Source: Mugil cephalus (Eukaryota > Chordata > Actinopteri > Mugiliformes > Mugilidae). From it: 64,000 nt of DNA. A model generated the notes under the pieces. It was not told the DNA's origin. It saw only the letters and a list, made by a program, of their open reading frames with translations, and searched no databases. The position numbers and the translations under genes were made by a program. Shown in pieces: positions 12,901 through 24,600 of this stretch (position 1 is its first letter; each line of letters begins with the position of its first letter). Location of the stretch: the NCBI RefSeq assembly GCF_022458985.1, contig NC_061782.1, forward strand, positions 23,387,672 through 23,451,671, written 5' to 3'.

Positions 12901-14188
12901 ATTATTGACATTCCCCTATAATTAGTCGGTCTATAAGTGTTTATGCTCTGCTGGTAGTCCAATTTGTACTTTGTTTAATTAGTCTTGAGCAAGTAAATTA
13001 GTGACCACATTAGAGAAAAACATCCAGCCAGGGTTTGTCTTACATTCCAGGTACATTCTGGACCATTTAACTATATGTTATCAGTGACTCATGCTGACTC
13101 ATTTTCAAAGGCAAGACCAACGTCTGCTGATAGAAGGTCATTTTATTTTACTGGTTTGTGACTCAGTTGTCTTTCTGTGTGGTATGAGCTTTTATGTTAT
13201 ACTTATGTATCTAACTGTACAAATGGTAACTATGTGCTTACCTGACTAAAGCCTGATTCACAGAGTCATCAGAAAGTCTGTAATTTGTGAGTTTACCTAC
13301 CACGCTTCTCCAAACACAGAGTTCATGTTATGATACTAGTCCAGTGCAAATCGCATCTTTGTGTTTAAAGCCCTATTCACACAGGATTAGTTTTACCTGG
13401 GGACGGCCTGTGATTCAGAAATTCCCCCCTGCGTCGGTTTGGTTTGTGCCTTTCCTCTGTCTCTATTTTGCTTGATAAATGTTCCCAGCATTCTGTCTCC
13501 AGGTAACAGTCTCTTCCAAACAGGGCTTATTACTACATTTTCAATTTATGCCACTGCTCAGCTGCATCTAAAGCTGCAATGAGGCCGGGCTGAGGCTGGT
13601 CTTCATTCAGCAGAGGGAGGTATGTAGTGTGTAGCAGTCACAGATCTGTTCATACTCTCTGGTTTTCAAGCATTTTTTGTCAATCTGCCTCTTGTCTCCC
13701 TCCGGTTGTCATCCTGAAGGGAAATCTGTCCGTCTGGCTCCATTTTTGTACCAGTTGGGCAAAAAAATTTGGTATAACGGGAGCTATATCCACTCATATG
13801 TCCTCATGTATGACTGTGTGCTAGATGTTTGAAGCTAAAGTGCTATCTAAAGGCATTGTGTGTGAAGTTTTTGCTACTTTAGACATTTGTATTTGAAATT
13901 TAAAAAAAAGAGATTAAAGGAGAGACTGGCTTTTGCTTGCATACAGATACCTAAATGTAGTATTTCACCACTAACATACTTTTAAAACTGACGTTTAGCA
14001 TGTCTTGTTGTCATACTCTGCCTCTAGTCAATTAAAGTTTAAAGGAGATTAAAGTAGATTTAAATTGTGGTTTGTCTACTAATGGACTCCCTGAGAACAG
14101 ACTGAAGAAAACAAGTCTGAGAAGAAAACATAAAAATCAACTTTCAATGTACATACTGACCTGTGAATGTGGTTGGGAACTGTGCCAT
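978..14188 (-). CDS. itsn1: intersectin-1, N-terminal half (gene continues beyond the left edge)
   Basis: Endocytic scaffold that links clathrin-coated pits, dynamin and actin regulators. Twenty coding exons, minus strand, 5' to 3': 14161-14188, 12626-12718, 12156-12219, 11567-11727, 10746-10934, 10385-10466, 10160-10257, 10004-10067, 9783-9920, 9479-9573, 9014-9153, 8724-8846, 8430-8579, 8013-8153, 7748-7835, 6804-6943, 1930-2066, 1564-1835, 1115-1272, 978-992. All junction phases agree and give 792 codons. Start MAQFPTTFT matches the family. EH1 carries the calcium-loop segment [12 protein letters not shown], followed by a Pro-rich linker; EH2 carries [16 protein letters not shown] long Glu/Arg/Lys/Gln coiled coil runs from about residue 345 to 700, then SH3-A begins ([18 protein letters not shown]). 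[20 protein letters not shown]-like wording and the linker favour ITSN1 over ITSN2. The remaining SH3 domains and any DH-PH-C2 tail lie outside. Odd: a His/Thr-rich stretch from a coding CA-type repeat in exon 1930-2066. Confidence 0.95.
3537..3605 (-). other. candidate extra in-phase itsn1 exon, 69 nt
   Basis: After an acceptor ending tgtgttccag, 23 open codons ([20 protein letters not shown] and three more) lead to a TAC/GTAATA donor. Both ends are phase 0 and the peptide is amphipathic. The acceptor tract is GT-rich and weaker than that of the 84-nt candidate. No homolog is recognised. Confidence 0.25.
5336..5419 (-). other. candidate extra in-phase itsn1 exon, 84 nt
   Basis: On the minus strand a long pyrimidine tract ending ccataccag is followed by 28 open codons beginning [20 protein letters not shown] and closing with a CAG/GTAGAG donor. 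Both boundaries are phase 0, the same phase as the flanking itsn1 junction, so inclusion would lengthen the coiled coil without breaking the frame. The composition (Arg, Gln, Glu, spaced Leu) fits a coiled coil. No counterpart is present in the human ITSN1 sequence I remember, so it may be fish-specific, alternative, or chance. Confidence 0.35.
11848..11905. mobile_element. Tc1-like terminal fragment
   Basis: The phrase caatcagccataacattacg followed by accctctacctaatattg matches the terminal sequence of the Tc1-like family that appears at 24951 and 27468 in this window. Only one end is visible, inside an itsn1 intron. Confidence 0.5.
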
Positions 14189-14220
14189 GTTTCACTCAGT
14201 TCTCTGCGACTACACGACAC

Positions 14221-17200
14221 CTGAAACAACACATTTAGAAAAACAGGTGAAGAGCTTTATCTGATCAATCTCATTATCATTTTTTTTATCCCACTTAGCA
14301 AGGCCAACAGAATTTTACAGCCAAAGGAGAGAGCTATCTGCAAACTCTGCAATCAGACTAGACGCTTAACAGCATGTTAGAAGGACAAAATAGCGTCAAA
14401 GGTGCTGATACAGGAGACAAAGTCATTCGTGGAGGAAATGGTTTTCCAACACAAGTCTGGAGTTAATTTGCCACTCTGCTGTCTTCTAATGCTTAAGTTG
14501 TTCATCTGTGTTTGCTCTCCAGTTCAGTGAACCGACGTCAAGGAACGTCTGGGAATGAAGGTCGACTGTAACATTTCCTCACATCCACTTGCCTGGACCA
14601 AAAAGTTGCACTCGAACACAACAGCCAACGACCAGCTGGCACATATGTTCTGCACCTGCTCGAACAATCGGGAAACCATGAGAGTTACTATTAACAGGGA
14701 GACTACCAAGCTAGGGAGAGCGACAGACTGTCCTGCTGCAGAGCTGACCTCTCCTGAATCATGCCAAGTTGGTACAACTTTTATTCATACATCACGTTGC
14801 TGTGACAGTATTTGTGGAGTGTTCAGATTAGATGAATATAAAGAGTAAGTTTAACTTCAGTTTTTAACGTTCAACCTTGTTCTTTTGTTTACTTTTACCA
14901 CTTCTGTTTCAATTCTGATGCCAATCAGAGAGGTCGCTCTCACTGACTCGTTCCACCACTGATTCATGGCGGTGTAGAGGTCCAGCCTGGGTCAACAGTG
15001 CAAAACACAAGACAAGACAAAACTGGTTCTCAATCTTTCACGCAACACAAAACTGAAGCACATGAAAATGTATACCAACATGTTTACGAAGCTTCCGAAG
15101 TTTTGATCTGACTGTAGTGTCGGTCCACACATTAAACTGTGAGCTGGCCATGCTTGTGCATGTCAACAGGGAAGCCAACCTTTATTTATGCAGGACAAGC
15201 TTCCCGGGCACAGTTGCTCATTTTCCAAACCACTCTGCTTCACACTCGCTCATTTGCAAACATTCTCACTTGGGAGCCGACCACAGCGAACACCAGTTTT
15301 CTACTGTTGGCCTCTGAAAGGCTCCACTGGAGACTTCTTTTTAAGTCACTCTTCCTTTCAGACAATACGAACTGGAATTTCACCAACTGAACGGCACCCA
15401 AAAAAAGAGGGAATAGCTGTTTTTGACAGGATGGAGTCTTCTGAAAATATGCAAAAGAAACTTGTTGTCATTATTTTTTGCCAAGTAATGAAATAAAACA
15501 GCACTCTACCTCTTCAAACAACTAAATATCTATAGTGTGTAACATAACTCCATCCTGGTGGAGGTATGTTAATCAGATCCAGACCTGTCTCCCTGTGCTT
15601 GTACCGCTGTGGCCAGCAGACAACCCATAATAATGTGACACGCATTGCAACAGACAAGGACTTAGTGAGGGTGTGTGTATGTGTGGGTTGCAGTTTTTTC
15701 CCCCTCAGTGTATGCAAATAAGAATCTGGTCGTCTTAACAAGACTTCCTGCTGTAGGTTCATTTCTCATTTAGCCCAAGTTGTACATAAGTTTTTTCATC
15801 AGTATAATATGATTTGTTCTATTATGCTCAGACAAATAAAAAAAAATCTTTTTCTAAACACTGCCTCTCTGACTATTCTTTCATTATCAAACTGTGCTTG
15901 GCCTGTTGAAGGGTGTATTGCCTGGTGTGTGTGCCCCATTATCATCAGAGTGGGAGGACAAAGTAACCAGCTTAACTAGGTCAGAGGAACAAAGCCCACT
16001 CTACACAAACACACACACACACACGCAGACACACACACTTTCAAGGCTGTAACTGAAAGGTTACAGAAGCAGCTCAGCAATGAGAACATTTCTTGTCATG
16101 CTCAAACTTCTGGAGAACCATGTTAAAGCCAGAACAGGATCCAGTGGGATGCCGAAAAATAGCAACAAAGTACAGGTCTTTCTAGAAGACACTCAAAACG
16201 CAAGAGATCATGGCTTAAAGCTGACATTTGTGAACATTAGGGTTTGACTGAGGAGGTCAGCTGCTGCACACTTTTACTTCTCATTCCACCAAAATCTCAT
16301 GTGAAATCAAGCTGCAAATGATCTGCCTCTGGAACAAACTGACTTGTTTATAGGTTGCACAATACCTCACACACAGCAACTAACAGCAGGAGTTAAAAGT
16401 TGACACTAGCACATTTAAGACGTTTTAAGTTTTAAGTTATGTTAACATGTCGCTTTCTGTTAATCATCATAGCGTGTCTCAAATGAGCACAAATTATAAA
16501 TGCGGCAGTTCAATTAACTGAATAAAATTAAAATGTAAAGCTCATTGCTTCAGCTGTAATATGTTTGTAATATCTAATCTCTTGTCACCTTTGTGTACTT
16601 CAGGGCTTAATGCTCTCTTTTCCCCTGCAATGTATTTGTGGGATTAGTCCATATAATTAGAATACTGGGACATAACTGGAGTGTTGGTCTGTTATCAAGG
16701 CTTGAGCCAGATGCTTGTTTAAGCCCCTCACTCAAACACACACTATAAAGACAGTGTCAGGACAGATTAGTAGTGAGACCCCCTCCAACATTCCCCCATA
16801 CCTTTCTTTCATGAGTGATATCAGGATAAATGACTACCAGTCCATTCACTCTAATGAGGAAGTGTCACAAGCAGCAAATGTATCTGCCGTTTCTTTAAGG
16901 TTGACATGGACATCCATAATAAGAAAAGGCAGGGAATTCAAATATATATACAAGTCCATCATAGTTAGCGTGTTTGGATTCATTCTATGATCAGTTCATC
17001 TAACTCAGACCCAATCCATTTCATACTTCTGCAGAAAACATTTGCGTTTCCAGAGAAAGTCTAGAATAGAAAACTATTTCCGCCACCTTAACTATGCCCT
17101 TAGAGTAAAGATCAATATCCTCTCATTTGTGCTGAGTAATTCCCTGCATAAAAAAAACAGAGTAACAGTCCAAGAGATATAGATATATGTCAAAATAGAG

Positions 17201-20200
17201 ATTCAGGTCTGAGTTGGTGGATAAAAGCCTAAATCCTCAGGACACTCATACCCATGGTTCCATTCTGAAGTAGAGCAGAAAAGATGAGTTGAATGATCAG
17301 TCACGTGAATGACAGCAAATGGTTTATTGGCTGATTTAGAAAGCACAATGCGAAAGTTTGCTTGCTTTCTTCCAATTTGTTACACAGACATATCGGAAAA
17401 GTCCTCCCTGGAAACTGATGGGAGAATGGCAGGTGACTGGATGAACCATCTTTTACCAACTTCAGGTAAAAGAATGAGCACTGAGAGAGAAGACAGAGAA
17501 CAACAAGCCAATGTCTGAGGAACTTCAAAAGTAAGAAATCAGTGTAGTTATGTATTTAGCATAAATTATTCTTGTAGCTTTTGTCGGGAACACTGGCACA
17601 TAAAGGGCATCTACATACCAATCCACCACAGTTTTATTATTTTAAGCAGTTGCTTCTCACTGTCTTCACCACAGACCTCTGTCACACTGAAACACACCCT
17701 AGTTTCCACTAACTGTTCCAGATCACTGTAGTCTGAAGCCTGGCAGATTTAAGGAAGTTAATAATAAGAAGAATTGTGTATGCGGCCAGTAACTTTTAAT
17801 GGTTGTTAAATATATTGTTAAGCTACACAACTAACAAATTAATTTAAAAAATTGTCGCCAAAGAGAAACCAGAGAATATTAGACAATTAATGAGGTCCTG
17901 ATTTTAAAAATGTGTTTTCAATGTGTTGATTACAGCTGGAGCAGAAGGCCACACCATGACAGTGTTGGTATTAATAACTGCGGCTATTCGCATCAGTATC
18001 TACCAGCTCCCACACATGCATGTGCCTTTGTATCTAACATACAGTCTCAAACACACAACATCGAGGTCTCACTTACACTAAAGACACACCCGCTCTGAAC
18101 ACACTCGCTGACACTGACCCTAAGCTCTGCATCGGTCTCTGTCCAACACACACTTTCACATTATTATCAGACTGCTGTCCAGTGGTGAAGCCTGATAGGC
18201 GACAGGACCCACACACACACATCCAGACACAAGATTACAACTGCAGTCTCTCCATCAGCTCCTGCTGCCGTCGCTCCATCTATCCCTCAGCCTCCCATCC
18301 TTCCAACAACATGTCCACCATGTTAGCACTTAGTAGTATAAATGCTAACACTGGTTCATAACAGAAATATAACTTAAGCACAACTTTTGTTCACCATCTG
18401 GCCCCCATGTTTAACCCTGAACAGGCTGAGGAAGTAGTATTTACTTGATTGGGCAACACAAAAGATCTTAACACATTTCACTGAAGAGTTCTGAACAAAC
18501 TTTTGTTGATACCAGCAATCATTTGACAACGACTTTAGGTAAAAGACTATTAGTCAAATGGTATGACTTGTTTTCTATAAGAGGAACGTTAAGAGCCTAA
18601 TGTTTTATCTATGTGCCAAGTGTGTGAATAATAATGCTTTAAAACAATGTATGAGAATGGTTAGCTACCATATTCAATTGCTACCTTACCACACTCATAT
18701 TCCTGATAGATAACATCATGATTTCATAGATTTTAAGGTGTTGGACTTGAATAAAATAACCCATTCGCTGCGTTGAATGGAACTAATTATATTACATGCA
18801 GCTGATTTATATTGTTTATGGTGAGAACACAGAGACAACCTCCTGAAAACAGCTGCACTTGCTGAACTGTGTCTGATCCTTTTGAACTTTCTAAATTTAA
18901 CTAATAATTAAATGAATGGATGTTAAGGAGTTGTTACACATACAAAGTGCAAGTTGCACAGCTTTTAAAAAGTCAAGCAAACATCTGATCAGTTAGAAAT
19001 CAGAACTGAAACATGCACTCATTTGACAGTTCATTAGGTACCCCCACTGTGGGATAAATAAAGGATTGTCTTATCTTATTTTAATATAACAGTCCTGCAC
19101 TAAATCTTACTTTATGACTATTATGATGTTCGGACGAATCAACAAGATGATCAATTAGGAGGGTGTAGTGTGTGGTAAGTGTTTCCCTTATTCAGCATGA
19201 CCCGCAGACTAAAATGTTAAGTAATAGGAACATGTGTCGAATACAACATTTCAACAGAACTACAGCACCCACCATAAAAACACAGTTGAATCATCAGCTC
19301 TCTCAGTTGCTTTAAGCAAATGCTGAATCCAATAAAGTTGATGAAGATAAGACTTAGTGCAGGACTGTTATATGAGACCTGGGCTGGGACCTGAGTGCAT
19401 AATTTCATTCCATGTCATGCTTCTGTATGGTTGTGAATGACAAATAAAAAATCCTTTAATCCTTGAATCCTTGAGAATGCTTTCAATTTTATGAGTGTAC
19501 AAAATAAACTGAAGTCAGTATAAAGTCCTGTTACTGTCTGATATTCAGATATTGCTGAAACATGTTGTGCAGGAAGAGTTATTGGGACAGATTAGAGTTA
19601 TTATTATCATACCTTTTAAGGGTTTATTTACTTTATTAATCAATTTTTCTTTATCATATACTTTTGTGGGGATATTTATAAAGGTCTTGATCTGTCTGAC
19701 CCACAGAACCAAACCCAAAGATATAATTTATGAAGCAATATATATTTACATGAGACGCAGAACATCTATCATTCTGCTTAGTTAAACAAATGTAATGGAT
19801 TAGGTTAATGGATTACTTCTGTGCATTCACTCAACAGTTTCAGCTCTAATCTAGTTAAAGCCCGGAAGGTTGGACTTAACAAAAACTGACATAGCATGCC
19901 AGTGTTTTTTTTGAATTTCCAATCCGATGTCTTTATGTTGTCATAACAACACTAACAGCAATAAATACTGGTTGTGAATCAATAATTACTTACTAGTTTT
20001 GTCCTTCACATGGCACTCAACATGACTCAAACATAACTCACCAGCGTTTTCATCTGAAACCCTCCCACCTCTACTTGTCAGCATCCAGGTTACTATGGAT
20101 ACCAGTCCTTACTGACGGCGATTAGTTAAACTTGTTAATCAAAATGCTCAAGCTGCACGTCCTCTATAGGAAAAGGAGCTGAGTTCTCAGGAAAGACTGT

Positions 20201-20855
20201 TCGCATTTACAGGAAAGCTCTCTTTGGCAATTCATTCTCACTTCCTGCATCATTTCAGATGGTCTCGTCAGCGATATGGCGCAACGCTCGACACCCCCAA
20301 ATACACATTTCAGGGGCATAATAAGATTCTCAGATGGTTGTTTTGACTGGACATGTAGCTGGTTGCTGTGACTAACAGCATGATTTGTGATAGCAGTCGC
20401 TAGGCTAACTGTGAAAACCTTCATATTGACAGTGGATCTCTTCCCCTAGCGCTGTCAGCAATCTTTGTTGTTTTGTCATCTTCCTCTCAGTCCACCCTAC
20501 TATTAGACAGGCTAAGGTTAACCACAAGTAAGCCCGGTCAACGTTAACATTAGGTCACAGCGAGCCAGTGCAGATGCAGTGATTTAACATTAGCACATAA
20601 GCTAACTACTCCTAACGCCTTCCAATTTCCTGACGCTGTGCTATTGTTACAAATACCAAAGCCAGACACCCTCTAAGCGGATGAACATCACAGTCGGAGC
20701 CGAGAATCGGTTGGCTACACTGGTTAAAAATGACCAACTGGCCGCTTGAACGTTATGTGTCAGGGGAGCTAGCACGCAGGCTAAGCAGTGAGAAGCTAAC
20801 GTCAGCCCGCTCAGGGACATTCTTTCACATCACCCACACTACACTCTGCTCTTAC
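14221..20855 (-). other. itsn1: itsn1 5' UTR intron
   Basis: The first coding exon has an acceptor (gttgtttcag) immediately before 14220, so the 5' UTR continues upstream. The interval up to about 20.86 kb carries no ORF I recognise. It contains a CA run at about 16006-16035, a short retroposon-like tail near 19040-19075 (gggataaataaagg), and otherwise anonymous AT-rich sequence. Regulatory elements may be present but none can be named from sequence. Confidence 0.6.
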
Positions 20856-21100
20856 CTCATAATTCACTTTCCATCGTTGAATACCGGATAAAGTAGCTCG
20901 TTGCGTTTTTATGTAACCATATAATGCAGTACCTTCTCCCAAAATACGCTGGTTTATCACCAAAGCCCTTTCCGGTGACTCTCCCGTGGTTCTGAAATCC
21001 CGACCGACCGAGGGACGGCTGGAAAATGGGGTAACGCTTCGGACGTATCGCGAGATGTAACAGAACATATGACCACATTGAAGTAATCCCGCGAGAACCA
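20856..21100 (-). other. itsn1: probable itsn1 untranslated first exon
   Basis: On the minus strand, sequence with more CpG than its surroundings ends in ATTATGAG followed by GTAAGAG, a good donor at 20855. It lies upstream of the itsn1 coding exons and abuts cryzl1 head to head, as the two genes do in mammals. The 5' limit is approximate. Confidence 0.5.
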
Positions 21101-21460
21101 GCCAGCTGTTTTTTTTTTTCGCTTCGATCACAGGGATGCTGCGAAACCGGGCGCTCCTACTGCCTGCTGTCAAATAGTAGCACAATAATAATAATAATAG
21201 ATTATTCTATAATAATTGAATGATATCTTATTTTGTTTGTCATCTGAAAAGAAAACGGTCAGTTTAACAAAAATAAAAAAGCAACAAAAACATCCACAGA
21301 TTTATATTAACTGGGAGAAATCTGCCAAAAATGTCTTCACTGTGCCACTGATTTAGCTCTCCCAATTTATATGGCAGTTTTAGTTTAAACATATTGTTAT
21401 TTCATTTGTTAGTATTTGTGTAGTAAAACTGAAATTTCATAACATCCACTAGGGTCGCTG
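21100..21460. promoter_or_regulatory. divergent itsn1 / cryzl1 promoter region
   Basis: The probable itsn1 first exon (minus) and the cryzl1 5' end (plus) are separated by only a few hundred bases. No TATA box is obvious in a consistent position. A GTCAGC donor at 21525 and a cgcag acceptor just before 21671 suggest cryzl1 has its own untranslated first exon at about 21460-21524. Divergent ITSN1/CRYZL1 arrangement is known in mammals; shared control here is inferred. Confidence 0.5.
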
Positions 21461-21674
21461 TTGCAAAGATGTTTGCACCACCAACCAAACTGTGTGGCGT
21501 AGAAGAAGAACAGGTCAGCTGATTTAAGCTAGTTAGTTTAGCTTTGACTGGAAACTAGCTGCACCGTTTCTTTAATGCAGGACGCAACTGGTGTATGAAA
21601 ATAATTGTGGTCAGGAATATTTCAGAATTTATATATTCCCCATTTGTTTATTCGTGAATTAAATACGCAGAAGC

Positions 21675-24600
21675 ATGAAAGGTTTGTACTGTCGAGCTGG
21701 TGTCAGTGATGCTGAGCCCAGGTTCATTATTCAGGAAACGGTGAGTTTGATCATGTTGACCATTCAGAAGCTGTAATAATAAATAACATTTCACTGCATT
21801 ACGAATAAGATCAGAAAACAACAGATACAATGTGTGTTAATCTGTATGTGCGAAAATATGGTTGCACCTGCTGACATTACTGGAACATATAAGAATGTTT
21901 ATTGTAGGTTGGATTGACAACTGTATTACAACATGTAAGAATAGAGTCTCAAATGTTTTCATAAAGTGCATTTCTTTATGGTTATTATGTTGTGCTGTAC
22001 TGTTTTTGAATTTAAATGTGTGTGAATGTGTGTTTGATTTTTGTGGTTGTGAGTCGACAAATACAGTCTGTGTGTGTTTGTCTGCAGACTCTCCCAGATG
22101 TCTTGGACCAACATCAGGTCAGAGTTCAGGTGAAGGCATGTGGACTCAGCCCACTGGACCTGAAGGTAAGAATACCACTGAAACCAAAGCTGAATCCACA
22201 ATTGATAAAAGCTATTTATGTGAATAACATGTCTTATTAACTGGATTCAGATGAGTTTGACGAGATCAAACTTAATTTAATATGCAAAAAGTCACAAATC
22301 TATGTTAATTCATCACATTAAAGAGACAGCTGTAAATAAATTCCTACATTCAGCTTTAATACTGTTGGGCTTTCTAATGATATCTTTTAGAACTCTCACA
22401 AAGTTGTCTTGATGCAGTCATCTTTTACATATTTGATAAATAAACGAAAATTCAAATAAAATCTGCAAAAGGAAATATTGCAAGTATGTAATGCATGTGC
22501 ATAACGTGGTAGAAAAACATGTTCCATAAGTGTATTTTCTTCATTTGTGAAATCCATTTCACATTATAGAATTTGAGATACATACTATAATATATCATGT
22601 AATAAACCTGTGGTACTTATTACATCTTAATTACTATTACAAGGTTGTTTTAATCTGTGCAGCTGGGTTGTGTGAGTATTATTCCTCAACGTCTGTAGTT
22701 TTGACTTAAATTGATCTGAAATAATTTAGAGAAATGTATACTAGATCACTGGTGATGCCTCTCATTTTCGTCGTAGTTGCTCAGTGACGTGGGGATCCAG
22801 AGGGATTTAATTCCTGTTGGCAGAGAGGTGGCTGGGGTCGTCCTTCAAGGTTGTAAACACACAAACTCAGTTTGGTCTTGTGCTGCAATTCTATTCAGAC
22901 TAACTAATAGGTTGTGTATTGACGTGAGTGTTTTGTCAGCACTACTGAAGCTGCTCAATTTTGTTTTTGTCGCACAGTTGGCCCCAAGGTCACGTTCTTC
23001 CAGCCAGACGATGAGGTTGTAGGTAGGAAAACTTTTTAAAAGGAATTCAGGGTGATGTTTCTGTATCTCCTTTCTGTATCATCTCACATCCCCCTTCTCT
23101 CCCCAGGGATCCTTCCCCTGGACTCTCCGTGCTCTGGACTCTGTGACATCATTGACGTCGATGAACACTATTTAGGTAAAATATAACGTTTATATACACA
23201 CTTGGACAAGCACAGGTTGTACAATGTGTTTTTATGCCTGAAACTGTTGTAGTAGTGTTGGCAGGCACACTGTTTTTATGTGATGTCTGTGTCCACTTTA
23301 ATGATGCAGTGCTGAAAGCAGCTTAAGGTCACAGACTGCCTCCCTCTGTTACTTGTTGTTTCTTTCTGAATCCTTGGACATGATGAGAATGAAAATGATA
23401 GAATAAAAAAGATTTATGTTTGATTTTCATGGATAAAGTAATTATGAGTTCCTATAAAAACTAAATGTGTGTTTCTGTTTCTGTTGTCCAGTTCAGAAGC
23501 CAGAGAAGCTCAGCTCAGTGTCGGTCGCAGGAGCGCTGCGCGACGGCCTTTGTGCTTACACAGCTCTACACACACACGCTCGCATTTCAGCCGGACACAC
23601 ACTCCTGGTCATGGATGGAGCCAGCGTACGTATAAACACAAAAGAATGTGCAATTTGCGACGACAAGCGCGTGAAGTCTGGCGCACATGCACATGTGCGC
23701 GTGAAAGCGTGATTAATAATCTCATCTCTTCTTGCTCTCAAGCCCTTTGGCCTCTTGTGCATCCAGCTGGCTTGTTATCATGGAGTGAAGGTTCTGACGA
23801 CGTCGCACTCTCCGCAAAAACACACGTTCTTGGAGCAGCTTCGGCCCAGTGTAGGTGTGTATGGGCCAGTGCTGTGATGTCTTTAGCTCGCCTCTTAAAG
23901 TCAAACCTCATGGCTCTCTTCAATATGTGCTCAAATTCATTTTCTCCAAAATCACAGAATATCTTTTTATGGATTACAACTCTTTTCTTAACACTCTTTT
24001 CTTGCTCATTTGCTCCACTTTCAACCTTTTTATCTTCTTTCTCCTCGTCTTTATATTTTCATCAGGTGTTCAGGATCCTTTAGTAGGTGAGATCTTATTT
24101 CTGTCTTTCGTGTACATACTTTCTTTCTTGCTGTATTTCTGACTATGTCAAATTCCTTTAAGCTTTTTATTTTGCTTCTGATGGATGATTCACATGAATA
24201 ATGTTGTATAATAATAATAATAATAATGTTATATTTAGTACTGTAACTCAAAGATTAGTCACAGCTTTTCTAACTGAACCGTATGTGTGCTGCAGAAGGT
24301 TGAATGAAAGAGCAGTTGATCTAAAACCTGCTGCCATCCCATGGGTAATATTGAAAAGTGCAGATGGTTCCCCTTAAATGAGCCTGTGAAGAGACGTTTG
24401 GTTTAGATATGAGCAGAATCAAGAATCAGTCAGGCAGTTTTAAACGTATCATGAGCTAGAGTCATTCACGATGTCGTGTCTCTGTGTCTTTGTGCGTAAA
24501 GCCAGAGTTATTCCAGTGTATAATGGCTCAGACCTGTTGCCAGTGGTCTTGGAGGAGACGGGCGGACTGGGAGTGGATATAGTCGTGGACTCTGGAGGTA

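Noticed and set aside
20811-21185. A 124-aa minus-strand ORF over the itsn1 5' region
   Set aside because: It overlaps a likely untranslated first exon with a donor at 20855, shows no domain and its ATG is upstream of nothing that continues the itsn1 frame.
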